In this document: piece by piece, positions 53,637 to 63,568 of the stretch
Position numbering within the stretch: position 1 is the stretch's first letter
Layout: the number at the start of each line of letters is the position of its first letter
NCBI RefSeq assembly: GCF_900129005.1
Contig: NZ_FQUN01000010.1
Coordinates: forward strand, 1-64,000
From: Leeuwenhoekiella marinoflava DSM 3653
Lineage (GTDB): Bacteria; Bacteroidota; Bacteroidia; Flavobacteriales; Flavobacteriaceae
Direction: 5' to 3'
DNA length: 64,000 nt
Translations under genes and position numbers: made by a program
Notes under the pieces: generated by a model
Database searches by the model: none
What the model was told of the DNA's origin: nothing
Seen by the model: only the letters and a program-made list of their open reading frames with translations

Positions 53637-53867
53637 ATGAAACGCTTTGCAGTTATTTTTTTAAGCACGCTCGCATTTATAATCTGTTATATCGCTATTT
53701 GGTATCTAACCCTGTGGATTTTCCCTAACTTTAAAGGAGCTCTAAAAGCTGCTGTCTGTGCCGGAATTACTGTGATTTTAACTCCTAAAGTATCACACAT
53801 TTCATCACAGTCAGGTAGACAAACAGTGATTTCCTGGTTACTATTAGGTAAAAGCTGGGTGGTCTAG
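53637..53867 (+). CDS. Small membrane protein of unknown function
   Basis: A 76-residue protein with ATG 53637 chosen over an upstream frame start at 53589, because MKRFAVIFLSTLAF begins a proper membrane helix. Two helices (about 4-28 and 36-52) are followed by a polar tail SHISSQSGRQ and a hydrophobic end. No family was recognised. It lies 40 bases after the lactonase gene. Confidence 0.5.
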   Translation: MKRFAVIFLSTLAFIICYIAIWYLTLWIFPNFKGALKAAVCAGITVILTPKVSHISSQSGRQTVISWLLLGKSWVV

Positions 53868-53891
53868 TTCTGAGTGACATACCATTTTCAC

Positions 53892-55526
53892 CTACTTTAC
53901 CTGTTTACCGCCTAACCAAGTTTGATTAACTTTTAAATTAGGGATTGAATCCTCGTCTACGGTCATAATATCTTGATCCATGATGATAAAGTCTGCAAAT
54001 TTACCAGACTCTATGCTTCCTTTTTCAGCTTCTTCAAAATTAGAATAAGCAGCCCAAATAGTCATTCCCCGTAAAGTTTCCTCACGAGATAATGCATCTT
54101 TCATCTGAAAACCGTTTTCGGGATATTGCATCAAATCCTTTCGGGCTACTGAAGCATAAAACGTGTAAAACGGACTCACTTGCTCCACCGGAAAATCTGT
54201 TCCTAATGCGATGATACCTGCTTCATCTAATAATTTTTTATAAGCATAAGCGCCTTTCATACGGCGTCCTCCCAGACGTTCTTTTGCCCAATACATATCA
54301 CTGGTAGCGTGCGTAGGCTGTACCGATGGTAAAATATTATCATCAAAATAATCAAAATCTTCCGGTGAAATTATCTGCGCATGTTCCACTTTCCAACGGC
54401 GATCTGATTGGCCCTTTAATGCTTTTTCATACGCTTTGAGCACTACAGTATTGGCTGAATCTCCAATAGCGTGGGTATTCATCTGCAAATCGGTTTTTGC
54501 TAGTTTTTGAGCCAAACTATAAATACTATCTACAGGAGTAACCATTGCTCCATAATGTTTATGTCTATCGCTATACGGTTCGCGTAAAGTTGCTCCTCTC
54601 GATCCCAGAGCGCCATCTCCATAAACCTTAACCGAACGTACGTTAAGCTTATCGGTTTTTAAAATTCCTTTTTTTATAAAATAATCTACATCTGCAGTAT
54701 TGTTACTAATCATTGCATAAACACGCATATCAAGCGCATCTGCTTTTTGTAAACTGTCAATAAGCATAATCGTGCTTCGGTCTAACCCGGCATCATTCAC
54801 TGTTGTTAAACCGTAATCAAAACAATATTTCTGAGCATCCTGTAAAGCTTCTACAGCTTGTTCCCGAGTCATTTTTGGCATAATCGCATTTACCAACTCC
54901 ATCGCGTTGTCAATAAGAACACCGGTAATCTGATTGTTTTCTTTGATAATTTCACCGCCTTTGATACGTGTAGTGTTGTCTATCTTAGCAAGAGCTAATG
55001 CTTTTTGATTCACTAGTAGCGCGTGCCCATCAATACGCTGTAAAACCACCGGAATATCTGGAAATAACGAATCTAATTTACTCTTGTTAGGAAACTCTTT
55101 TAAATCCCAGTCGTTTTGATCCCAACCGCGACCATAAATAAATTCAGAAGGATTTTCAGTTTGGAAACCGGTTACCCGTTGTACAACCTCATCGTAACTT
55201 TGAGTACCTACTAAATCAACATTTTGGAGCGTTTGACCAAATCTAAAAAAGTGACAATGTGCATCAATCAGACCTGGTAAAACTGTTTTCCCTTTTAAAT
55301 CATGAATTTGGTCAGACTGATAATTTGCCTGAATAGAATCGGTAAGGCCAATGGCAACAAACTTGCCATCTTTAACCGCAAAAGCTTCCGCTTTAGCAAA
55401 CTCTTTATCTACCGTATAAACCGTTCCATTTATAAAAATCGCATCAACAGCTATTTTATCTGATGTATGATTTTGGCAGCTGCCAAATAATGATAAAGCT
55501 AAAAGGAGAAAAATTACAGTACGCAT
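53892..55526 (-). CDS. Amidohydrolase lipoprotein, YtcJ-like
   Basis: A 544-residue lipoprotein (LFGSC, Cys17). GLIDAHCHFFRFG gives the first metal His pair, GRGWDQNDW is the YtcJ signature, KVYGDGALGSRGATL and HAIGDSANTVVLKAYEKAL follow, and GTDFPVEQVSPF holds the catalytic Asp. These enzymes hydrolyse amide or ester bonds of small molecules in the periplasm. It has no partner gene nearby. Confidence 0.9.
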   Translation of the reverse strand: MRTVIFLLLALSLFGSCQNHTSDKIAVDAIFINGTVYTVDKEFAKAEAFAVKDGKFVAIGLTDSIQANYQSDQIHDLKGKTVLPGLIDAHCHFFRFGQTLQNVDLVGTQSYDEVVQRVTGFQTENPSEFIYGRGWDQNDWDLKEFPNKSKLDSLFPDIPVVLQRIDGHALLVNQKALALAKIDNTTRIKGGEIIKENNQITGVLIDNAMELVNAIMPKMTREQAVEALQDAQKYCFDYGLTTVNDAGLDRSTIMLIDSLQKADALDMRVYAMISNNTADVDYFIKKGILKTDKLNVRSVKVYGDGALGSRGATLREPYSDRHKHYGAMVTPVDSIYSLAQKLAKTDLQMNTHAIGDSANTVVLKAYEKALKGQSDRRWKVEHAQIISPEDFDYFDDNILPSVQPTHATSDMYWAKERLGGRRMKGAYAYKKLLDEAGIIALGTDFPVEQVSPFYTFYASVARKDLMQYPENGFQMKDALSREETLRGMTIWAAYSNFEEAEKGSIESGKFADFIIMDQDIMTVDEDSIPNLKVNQTWLGGKQVK

Positions 55527-55573
55527 AACAAATTATTTTTGACGAATGTACAAATTAAGATAGCAACCTGTAA

Positions 55574-55603
55574 AACAAAAAAACTCCCGAAATTCGGGAG
55601 TTT
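55574..55603 (-). terminator. Terminator of the barrel/TPR operon
   Basis: AAACTCCCGAA (55581-55591) pairs with TTCGGGAGTTT (55593-55603). On the minus strand the stem is followed by seven T. Confidence 0.8.
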
Positions 55604-55625
55604 TCAATGTCAATTTTTATAAAAA

Positions 55626-57374
55626 TTACCAATCAAAACGATAGGTAGCTCCTGCCATTCCTTGAATACCTTGCACCGGATAATTTACCCAACGCTGGTA
55701 ATTGTTACCCAATGCATTATTAACCCGTACAAAAAAGCTCAACTGATCGTTTAGGCGATACCCTGCATGAGCATTTGCATCAAAAAAGTTCTCTACATTA
55801 ACTGTTTGCGGATTAGATGCAATAAAATTAGTTTTTATATCTACCTGATCTTTGCGCTCACCAACATAGAATAACGTCACACCAGCAAACCAATGTTCAT
55901 CAATCTGATAATCTGCAAAAAATGAAGCTTTAAAATCAGGTAAATTCCATGCTTCCTCTTCTACACTGGTATCATAAGAAAATACTTCTCCATTTACACG
56001 CATTTTCAAGTTGCTGTTTACGTCAAAATTTAATTCCCCAAAAAGCGATAGCGTTTTTAAGTTGTCGTTTACCACACCAAATGAGTTTCCATACTGATAG
56101 TTCTCTGCTCCTGTAACTGTTGTCTCAGAAACAGATCTAAAGTTATTTCGATATAAAAGCCTGTTATCTTGAGCTAAATAACTAGCGCGTAAGTTATAAC
56201 TCATAGCACTGCTCAATTTACCTTTAATACCCGCGTATAAATCGTATTTCTGATCTGTAGGAGAAAGTGAATCTATTGTAGGTGAAATAAACGGATTTTC
56301 GGTAGCTAGCTCTTGATAGCTGTTTTGCATCAAGCCCCCTTCTAGACCACCATAAGCAATGAAATATTCGTCAACTACGTTATACGAAGCCCGTACACTA
56401 GGATAGATATTGATGTTTGTTTCCTCTTCATTAGGGTTTAAATCTGTTGCAACAGTAATACCTAAATCTAAGGTCAAATCGTCTTTTAAGATTTGCAAAC
56501 TAGGATTAGCGCTCACTATTAAATGACTGTATTCTATTGCTGTAGAATTCACATAATTGCGATCAAAACTTCCGTTTAGGTAATCTAATTTTAAGTCTAA
56601 GCTAATTTTTTGATCTGTAATTGGAATCATAAATTCCGGAGCTACGACAGCTCTAATTTCACTAGACTCATAAGAATCTCCAAAATATCCTACTCGAGCC
56701 GTAGCACCTTCAAAAAAGCCTTCGTTAAACTCAATACCTCCACTCAAACCGGCCTGAAAATAACTATGAACAGGATCTATTGATTCAATCAAGGTAGGAG
56801 AAGTAGCTACTGCCTCATCTACACCATACCAATTGAATAATTTATGACCTACATCTAAATCTGTATGCCAGTTGAAATCACGATTGCGAGAAGAATAATT
56901 TAAATTAAGGTCTGTATCGTAAAACTGATTATCTAAAACCACATCTTCGATCTCTCCTTGTGACGAATTGTGATTTAAATATATACCGAAATTAGAATCG
57001 CGGTCTATCTCAAAATTACTGTAAAATTCAGCTAAAGCTGTTGTGTATGTACCAAAGCCTAAGCGTACATAATTATCGAACAACTTCACTCTTTTTACTT
57101 TTTCTACCTGAGCGGCCTTAGCTTTAGCAGGCGTAAAGGTCGAAGCTACAGGAACAGAAAATATCCCATAGGTCACTTTTTTCTTAGCCGTATTAACCGA
57201 ATCGTTAAGACTAGGTGTCGCTTTTACTTTAAATGCGTCACCTATTTCTGGCGTATAGGGTTTTACAACATTTACTACCTCGGTACCCAAATTATCTTTA
57301 TCCTGAGCTTGTGCAATTCCTATTACACTCCAAATTAAAGCTGTAGTGAAAATTGATTTTATATTCTTAATCAT
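55626..57374 (-). CDS. TonB-dependent-receptor-like outer-membrane barrel without clear plug
   Basis: A 582-residue protein started at ATG 57374 (MIKNIKSIF), which gives a signal peptide ending at AQAQD. A short proline-rich N-terminus (NVVKPYTPEIGDAFKVKATP) leads directly into a barrel of many strands; the last strand is GATYRFDW. The classical plug domain and regulatory domain are not seen, so it is not a standard TonB importer. It follows the large TPR gene in the same direction (51 bases) and is probably its partner. Confidence 0.78.
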   Translation of the reverse strand: MIKNIKSIFTTALIWSVIGIAQAQDKDNLGTEVVNVVKPYTPEIGDAFKVKATPSLNDSVNTAKKKVTYGIFSVPVASTFTPAKAKAAQVEKVKRVKLFDNYVRLGFGTYTTALAEFYSNFEIDRDSNFGIYLNHNSSQGEIEDVVLDNQFYDTDLNLNYSSRNRDFNWHTDLDVGHKLFNWYGVDEAVATSPTLIESIDPVHSYFQAGLSGGIEFNEGFFEGATARVGYFGDSYESSEIRAVVAPEFMIPITDQKISLDLKLDYLNGSFDRNYVNSTAIEYSHLIVSANPSLQILKDDLTLDLGITVATDLNPNEEETNINIYPSVRASYNVVDEYFIAYGGLEGGLMQNSYQELATENPFISPTIDSLSPTDQKYDLYAGIKGKLSSAMSYNLRASYLAQDNRLLYRNNFRSVSETTVTGAENYQYGNSFGVVNDNLKTLSLFGELNFDVNSNLKMRVNGEVFSYDTSVEEEAWNLPDFKASFFADYQIDEHWFAGVTLFYVGERKDQVDIKTNFIASNPQTVNVENFFDANAHAGYRLNDQLSFFVRVNNALGNNYQRWVNYPVQGIQGMAGATYRFDW

Positions 57375-57425
57375 AATTGATTTTCTAATTAGGTGTTTCA
57401 ACAACTGAAAGCGTTCTGTTGAATT

Positions 57426-60400
57426 TTAGTTTTCTTCTAAAGATGAATTCGTTTTAGCTTCAGCTGCTTTAATACGTACTAATTCTTGTTGAGCTTCTGC
57501 TACAACTTCAGGATAATCACTAAAGTTTGAAATCACGTTATCTAAAATATAGGTCGCCTGATACGCATCTTTCAGTTCATAAAAATTCTTTGCCATTAGC
57601 ACAAGACCTTTTGCGCCATATTCTTTATAACCGCTATAATCTTTAGCCAGTTTTTGCACCGAAACATTAGAGTCTTTATAGTCAGCATTTTTGTTCTTGA
57701 AATAAGCGTCGTAATACAAGGCTTCAGCTGCCAATGCACCGGTTGCAATTTTTGAAACTTCGGCATAAGCACTTGCAGCTCTACTCTCATTACCAGTTTG
57801 CATTGCACTTCGCGCAATGATTACCTGAGCGTCACTTTTTACTTTATTATCTATTTTAGAATTGCTCAACACCTGCTCTGCATAACTCACCGCATTCTCG
57901 TACTGCTTAAGTTCATAATACGATTTCATCAAGTTACTTTGAGCAAAAATGAGATTCTGTGCACTGTCTGCTTCATTTTCTAGACGCTTCAATACAGGCA
58001 CCGCATCTGTATAATTACGTTCACTAAGATATACCTGACCTAAACGAGCTAAAGCTTGTTCTGTAAATTCGCTGCGTTGTTTTTCAATCACATATTTATA
58101 ATGTGGAATGGTCTTCGGAAATTCATTCTTACCAAAATAAAGTTGGCCCAAATAGAAATGTGCTTCCATTGCCCGTTGCCCATTAGGATAATCGCGCAGG
58201 TATTTTTCAAAATTCTGAATCGCTTCAGGATTGTTGCTGCCCACCAATTGTTTTTCTGCTGAAGAGAATGCAGCATCATCTAGTTCTGCATCTTCTACCG
58301 AAATATAATCGAGACTATTTGCCCAGCGACCGTATTCTTCAACCTGCCCCTTATCTATATAAATCAATTTAGCAGAAGCTACCGCCTGAACACCTTCTGG
58401 AGTTCCCGGATAGTCCTGAGCAACTCGTTTAAAAAGATTTAAGGCCTGATCACTTCGGTTTGTATTGTCATAAATAAGCGCTTTTTTCAGCTGTGCTTTA
58501 GCAGAAAATTTACTTTTAGGAATTTCTCTAACTAAACGATCATAAGCTTGAATTCCGCGTTCGTTATCACCGGTAGCAACATAGGTATTCCCCAATTCAT
58601 ACAAAGCATCATCCCGATAACTAGACTGTGGAAACTGATTAGCAAAATTGCTAAGACCTTCTATCTTTTGAGCGTTACGATCTACAAAACCATAGCTTAT
58701 AGATTTCTGAAAAGTTGCGTAATCCTTATTTCCACCGGGCATTGCGATCGCTTCGTTATACGCTTCCATTGCCGGCCAGTATTCACTATCAATAAAGTGA
58801 CTATCACCTAAACGCATATACGCATCCATTTTTCTCACATTATCTGCAGCAGCTGATTTTGTATACTGACTGAAATATTTTGTAGCCTGATTGTAGTTTT
58901 TCTTCTTAAAATAGGCGTAACCTAAGTTATACGCCAGATTATCATATTCTGACAAGGAGCGCGCCGCACTGTTTTGCTCAAACTGCTTAAACGTAAGCAG
59001 TGCATCATCAATACGGTTTATGGTGTATTCACTTTCTGCTTTCCAATAGAGTGCTCGAGCTGTAAATTCTGCGGTGCGGGGTTCACTCAAGGATTTTTCA
59101 AAATTGAGGATTGCCCCCTGAAAATCCCCGTCGTTATATAATTCGATTCCACGATAAAAAGCAACTTTTTGATAAGCAACTTTATCATCAAAATTGCGGT
59201 TGTTCTCAATAAGGTCCATCGCCCCTTCATAATTCTTGGAAGTGATATAAGAGTCAATAAGTAAGTTTTGAAGTTGCTGACGCTCCGGCGTATCAGGATA
59301 CTGGTCTAAGTAATTACTGATTGCTACCGGTGCAGGCTCATACGCATTACCTATCTCATAACTCAGCTTTGCATAATTAAGACCACTATCTTCTTTAATT
59401 TTCGGCTCAAAGTCCATTTGATACGCATTGCGAAAAGCATTCAATGCTTCTTGCTTTTTATCAGATTTGAGATATGCGTCAGCAAGATGATAGTATGCAT
59501 TTTGAGCAACGCTGTTTTTTCCGTCTATAATTTTATTGAATTCGCCAATTGCAGCAGCATAATCGCCTTGCTTGTAATATGCATAACCCAATTGGTAATA
59601 ATCGGTATTCGTCCATTTACCGCGTTTCCCACGATATTCTTTTAAATATGGAAGCGCTTCATCAAACTGACCGAGGTTAAAATAACTTTCACCAATAATC
59701 TTATTCAATTCAGATTGATCCAGTCTGTTTGCAGTAGGCAATTGCTCTTTAGCAAGCTTTATAGCTTCCTGAAAGTTCCCTTGCTTAAAATTGAGATCTG
59801 CTTTAAAATAACTCAGGTCTTCGCGGGTTCCTTCTTCGGCTTCTACTTCTTCAAAAAGCTGACTTGCCTCTTCATAGTCATCGTTTTCGTATGCCATAAA
59901 ACCTTCATAATACTTAGCCTGAGCTCCATATTTTTCAGAATTACGCACCCGGCTGAAATATACTTTTGCCTCTTGCGGACTTTTAGTTTTTAAGTGCACA
60001 TAGCCCATATTGAAGTTATAACGCTCCAATTCATTCCAGTTTAAACGAGATAAATCTACCTGCTCGTACCAGCGTTTAGCAACAGAATACTTTCCGTTCT
60101 CATAATAATAATCAGCCACATCTTTATAAGCTGAGTTGCGTTTGGTACTGGTAGGATATTCTTTTACAAATTTTTGCATCGCGGCATCGGCTCCACTCTG
60201 ATTGAGACGTACTGCTGCATTGGCGATATAATACGCACAATCACCTTCTATAGTAGGATCTGTGGTTTTCTCTTTTATTTCTGAAAAAACAGTCTGAGCT
60301 GCCAGATACTGTTTGCTGTTATACAGCGTTAGTGCCTTGTTATACTGGGCAAGTTCGTTTGTGAAAGCTGCAGATTGTTGCGCGGTAACAACCGGCAAAG

Positions 60401-60443
60401 TGAGCAGCATGAGTAGTGCCAGAACGGCATATTTCTTAATCAT
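57426..60443 (-). CDS. Large periplasmic TPR-repeat protein
   Basis: A 1005-residue protein started at ATG 60443 (MIKKYAVLALLMLLTLPVV), giving a signal peptide ending at TAQQ. Nearly the whole mature chain is tetratricopeptide repeats with short spacing (YYENGKYSVAKRWYEQV, AYYKQGDYAAAIGEFNKI, YFKKKNYNQATKYFSQ, LYFGKNEFPKTIPHYK). It is a scaffold for protein assembly in the periplasm. It forms an operon with the barrel gene; together they could be an export or envelope-assembly pair. The exact system is unknown. Confidence 0.85.
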   Translation of the reverse strand: MIKKYAVLALLMLLTLPVVTAQQSAAFTNELAQYNKALTLYNSKQYLAAQTVFSEIKEKTTDPTIEGDCAYYIANAAVRLNQSGADAAMQKFVKEYPTSTKRNSAYKDVADYYYENGKYSVAKRWYEQVDLSRLNWNELERYNFNMGYVHLKTKSPQEAKVYFSRVRNSEKYGAQAKYYEGFMAYENDDYEEASQLFEEVEAEEGTREDLSYFKADLNFKQGNFQEAIKLAKEQLPTANRLDQSELNKIIGESYFNLGQFDEALPYLKEYRGKRGKWTNTDYYQLGYAYYKQGDYAAAIGEFNKIIDGKNSVAQNAYYHLADAYLKSDKKQEALNAFRNAYQMDFEPKIKEDSGLNYAKLSYEIGNAYEPAPVAISNYLDQYPDTPERQQLQNLLIDSYITSKNYEGAMDLIENNRNFDDKVAYQKVAFYRGIELYNDGDFQGAILNFEKSLSEPRTAEFTARALYWKAESEYTINRIDDALLTFKQFEQNSAARSLSEYDNLAYNLGYAYFKKKNYNQATKYFSQYTKSAAADNVRKMDAYMRLGDSHFIDSEYWPAMEAYNEAIAMPGGNKDYATFQKSISYGFVDRNAQKIEGLSNFANQFPQSSYRDDALYELGNTYVATGDNERGIQAYDRLVREIPKSKFSAKAQLKKALIYDNTNRSDQALNLFKRVAQDYPGTPEGVQAVASAKLIYIDKGQVEEYGRWANSLDYISVEDAELDDAAFSSAEKQLVGSNNPEAIQNFEKYLRDYPNGQRAMEAHFYLGQLYFGKNEFPKTIPHYKYVIEKQRSEFTEQALARLGQVYLSERNYTDAVPVLKRLENEADSAQNLIFAQSNLMKSYYELKQYENAVSYAEQVLSNSKIDNKVKSDAQVIIARSAMQTGNESRAASAYAEVSKIATGALAAEALYYDAYFKNKNADYKDSNVSVQKLAKDYSGYKEYGAKGLVLMAKNFYELKDAYQATYILDNVISNFSDYPEVVAEAQQELVRIKAAEAKTNSSLEEN

Positions 60444-60675
60444 AAATGTCGTGTTAAGTTGCAAAAGCAGCACTATTTAGAACCTTAAATTCTAAAAGCA
60501 ACTACCGTTAATAACGTTACAAAACTAGGATAATTATATATAGGGAGGCCTTCTTATAAATAAGTTCTTAATGCTTATTTTAAACGAGTTTTCAACAGCT
60601 TAGAGAAGTTCTTCAAATGAAATACTTATTGTATTTTTGACATTAGATAAATCTATCAACTCTTAGTCATTTTCT

Positions 60676-61359
60676 ATGTCTACACCGGTATTGCAACTTC
60701 AAAATGCTTCTATTTTTCAACGCGAAAGCCTTATTCTTTCTGATGTGAGCCTCAGTATCAACAAAGGTGAATTTGTATACCTCATCGGTAAAACCGGAAG
60801 TGGAAAAAGTAGTTTTATGAAAACGCTTTATGGGGATTTACCCCTACAACAAGGGCAAGGAACCATTGTAGATTATGACCTGAAAACGCTTAAAGAAAAA
60901 CATATACCTTTTTTAAGACGGAAATTAGGCGTAGTCTTTCAGGATTTTAAACTACTGAATGACCGAACTGTAAAAGAGAATCTCAAGTTTGTCTTAAAAG
61001 CTACCGGTTGGAAGAATCAAAGTGAAATGGATTCTAAAATTGATGAGGTCCTCGATAAAGTTGGAATGAAAACCAAAGGATTTAAATATCCGTACCAACT
61101 CTCAGGTGGTGAGCAGCAACGGGTTGCAATCGCCCGTGCTCTTCTGAATGACCCGGAGTTGATTCTTGCCGATGAACCTACCGGAAATCTTGATCCGCAA
61201 ACTTCTGTAGAAGTAATGGGCGTCTTACAAGAGATCAATAAAAACGGAAACACCATTCTTATGGCAACCCACGATTATGCGCTGTTACTCAAATATCCTT
61301 CAAAAACCCTTAAATGCGACGGAAATAAGATTTTTGAAGTCGTACAAAAAACGATTTAA
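60676..61359 (+). CDS. ftsE: Cell-division ABC ATPase FtsE
   Basis: A 227-residue ABC ATP-binding subunit. Walker A is GKTGSGKSSF, the signature is YQLSGGEQQRVAIARALL, Walker B is LILADEPTGNLD and the H-loop ATHDY. FQDFKLLNDRTVKENLKF is characteristic of FtsE. With FtsX it links division to peptidoglycan hydrolysis. ftsX is not adjacent, as is usual in Bacteroidota. Two glycosyltransferase genes follow 14 bases later. Confidence 0.88.
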   Translation: MSTPVLQLQNASIFQRESLILSDVSLSINKGEFVYLIGKTGSGKSSFMKTLYGDLPLQQGQGTIVDYDLKTLKEKHIPFLRRKLGVVFQDFKLLNDRTVKENLKFVLKATGWKNQSEMDSKIDEVLDKVGMKTKGFKYPYQLSGGEQQRVAIARALLNDPELILADEPTGNLDPQTSVEVMGVLQEINKNGNTILMATHDYALLLKYPSKTLKCDGNKIFEVVQKTI

Positions 61360-61373
61360 ATATCTTCAGGGAT

Positions 61374-62261
61374 ATGCTATCTATCCTCATACCGGTTTAT
61401 AACACTTCGGTAACCGAATTGGTTTCTCGAATTCGCGGGATGCTTGAATTTGTGGATATTGATTATGAAATCAGAATAGCTGATGATGCTTCTACTAACG
61501 AAATTTCAAAAGCCGAAAATCAAGCACTGACTAAAAATCAAAACTGTTACTACCACGCATTAACTATAAATAAAGGTAGAACAGCTACCCGTCAGTTTTT
61601 AGCAGAAAATGCACAATACAATAATTTGTTGTTTTTTGATGCAGATGTAATGCCGCTACGCGAAAATTTCCTAGAAGTGATTCTTGAATATGTAGGCAAA
61701 GCTTCGGTTGTTTTTGGAGGAGTGGCTTATCCTGAAAAACCAACTGATAAAACCCAATTTCTACGTTATTACTACGGAAAAAGCAGAGAAGCAAAATCTG
61801 CTGCTGTCCGCAATAAAAAGCCTTACTTATCCTTGATTAGTCAGCATGTATTGATTGAAAAATCAGTTTTTCTAGCTTGTAATCCTGCTGAAGAAAATGC
61901 TTACGGACTGGATATCTACTTTTCCTATTCACTTCAAAAACGAAATGTATCTGTTTTACACATTGACAATCCTACTATTCATTTTGGTCTGGAAACTAAC
62001 GCTCAGTACTTGTTAAAAACACAAGAAGGTTTACTAACAATGGTTAACCTTGAAAAAGCCGAAAAACTCCCTGACGATTTCCGCCCACTACAACATTTAG
62101 CTTCGACCTTAAAAAAAATAGGCATTCAAAAACAGGTTGTGAAAATCATTAAAAAGCAAGAATCACAAATCGTTAAAAACCTCTGTAGTATTAAACCCAA
62201 CCTGTGTTTATTTGACCTGTACCGTCTTTGTTATTACTTAAAACTGAAGCAGGATGCCTAA
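61374..62261 (+). CDS. Family 2 glycosyltransferase
   Basis: A 295-residue GT-A enzyme. LSILIPVYNTSVTELV starts the nucleotide-binding half, IADDASTNE and LLFFDADVMPL supply the acidic metal ligands, and GLDIYFSYSLQKR follows. A C-terminal basic tail may sit at the membrane. The sugar is unknown. It overlaps the next GT2 gene by 8 bases. Confidence 0.87.
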   Translation: MLSILIPVYNTSVTELVSRIRGMLEFVDIDYEIRIADDASTNEISKAENQALTKNQNCYYHALTINKGRTATRQFLAENAQYNNLLFFDADVMPLRENFLEVILEYVGKASVVFGGVAYPEKPTDKTQFLRYYYGKSREAKSAAVRNKKPYLSLISQHVLIEKSVFLACNPAEENAYGLDIYFSYSLQKRNVSVLHIDNPTIHFGLETNAQYLLKTQEGLLTMVNLEKAEKLPDDFRPLQHLASTLKKIGIQKQVVKIIKKQESQIVKNLCSIKPNLCLFDLYRLCYYLKLKQDA

Positions 62262-63183
62262 GATTAGTGTCATAATCCCGGTTTATAATAAAGCTGCCTA
62301 TTTGCAAGAAACCATTCAATCTGTGTTAGCGCAAAGTTTTACAGATTTTGAATTGATTCTTATAAATGATGGTTCTACAGATCACAGTTTGGATATTTTA
62401 CAACGTTTTTCAGATGCCCGTATTCGCATTATCAATCAGGAAAATCAAGGTTTATCTCAAACCAGAAACACCGGTGTTTTAGCTTCTAAAGCTGATCTTA
62501 TCGCCTTGCTAGACGCAGACGATCTCTGGCTTTTTGATCATTTAGAATCACTTATAAAACTTACGAATACTTTTCCTGAAGCCGATTTGTTTGCCACCGG
62601 TTATGAAGATTTGTACCACAGCAGAAATCCTATAAAACCCAAACTAAATCTTGATCTAAAAAAAAGGCAACTCATCACAGATTTCTTTAAGGCTAGTCTA
62701 CATCAACCTTTAATAATACCCAGCTGCATGGCTTTCACTAAAGCTGGTTTCTTGGCTATAGAAGGCTTTAAAAATTCAATCACTTACTCAGAAGATGTTG
62801 ATTTTTTGATACGAGCGAACCTCAAATTCAAATTAGCTTATGATCCAAAGACGACTTGTCTATATCGCTTAGATGTACCTCATCAAATAAGCAGTCAAAA
62901 AAAGAGCGAACTTCAAGTTCCTAAATTTGGTGCAATCCTTCGGGCTAATCCTGAAAACCAATCGCTATGGAAGTATATTCAGTTTAAACGGTACTTTTTG
63001 TGCATTTTTTATAAAACCGAGGGAAGAATGGATTTGTTTAAAGAGCTTATAGAGAAACTGGATCCTTCGGTACTCAATAACAAACAACGTTTTCTATTAA
63101 ATTCTCCAAGACTCGTCTTGATTGTAATCCGAAAAGTAAAATTATTTTTATTGCGAAGAGGCTTTCGCTTTACGACTTTTTAA
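62254..63183 (+). CDS. Family 2 glycosyltransferase
   Basis: A 309-residue GT-A enzyme. ISVIIPVYNKAAYLQETIQS, LILINDGSTDHSLDIL and LIALLDADDLW are the standard GT2 motifs with the DxD metal site, and YSEDVDFLIR gives the acceptor-side ED pair. It probably adds a sugar to a surface polysaccharide or lipid-linked glycan. Its 3' end overlaps the convergent cupin gene by 14 bases. Confidence 0.9.
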   Translation: MPKISVIIPVYNKAAYLQETIQSVLAQSFTDFELILINDGSTDHSLDILQRFSDARIRIINQENQGLSQTRNTGVLASKADLIALLDADDLWLFDHLESLIKLTNTFPEADLFATGYEDLYHSRNPIKPKLNLDLKKRQLITDFFKASLHQPLIIPSCMAFTKAGFLAIEGFKNSITYSEDVDFLIRANLKFKLAYDPKTTCLYRLDVPHQISSQKKSELQVPKFGAILRANPENQSLWKYIQFKRYFLCIFYKTEGRMDLFKELIEKLDPSVLNNKQRFLLNSPRLVLIVIRKVKLFLLRRGFRFTTF

Positions 63184-63568
63184 ACGCTAAAAATTCATCA
63201 AAGTTTCTGATGTAGTCTGACTCCTCAAAGACATCGCTTGCCAAAACCAAACAAATCCCTCCACTGGAAAAATTATCGAGTTCGCGCCAATATCCATTAG
63301 GAATCAACAAACCTTCATCGGGTTTGTTGAGGGTGTAAATTTGAGTTTCAAAACCGGTATTAATCAGCACATCAAAACTACCGGAAAGTGCAATTAAAAA
63401 TTCGCTCTGCTCTATATGCGCGTGACCACCGCGAGATGCACCACTTGGAACATCGTATAAGTAATAAACCCGCTTAAATGCAAACGGCAAAATATCGTTC
63501 TCCAATACCGAAAGATTGCCTCTGCAGTCTTGAATTTTAGAAAGTTTTATACGCTCAATACGATTCAT
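63170..63568 (-). CDS. FdtA/QdtA-type sugar-nucleotide 3,4-ketoisomerase
   Basis: A 132-residue WxcM-like cupin. GNLSVLENDILPFAFKRVYYLYDVP, RGGHAHIEQSEFLIALSGSF and LIPNGYWRELDNFSSG match the FdtA/QdtA family, with His of GGHAH and the following residues as catalytic. It makes dTDP-3-oxo-6-deoxy-hexose isomers used for 3-amino-3,6-dideoxy sugars of surface glycans. It overlaps the upstream glycosyltransferase by 14 bases. Confidence 0.88.
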   Translation of the reverse strand: MNRIERIKLSKIQDCRGNLSVLENDILPFAFKRVYYLYDVPSGASRGGHAHIEQSEFLIALSGSFDVLINTGFETQIYTLNKPDEGLLIPNGYWRELDNFSSGGICLVLASDVFEESDYIRNFDEFLAFKKS

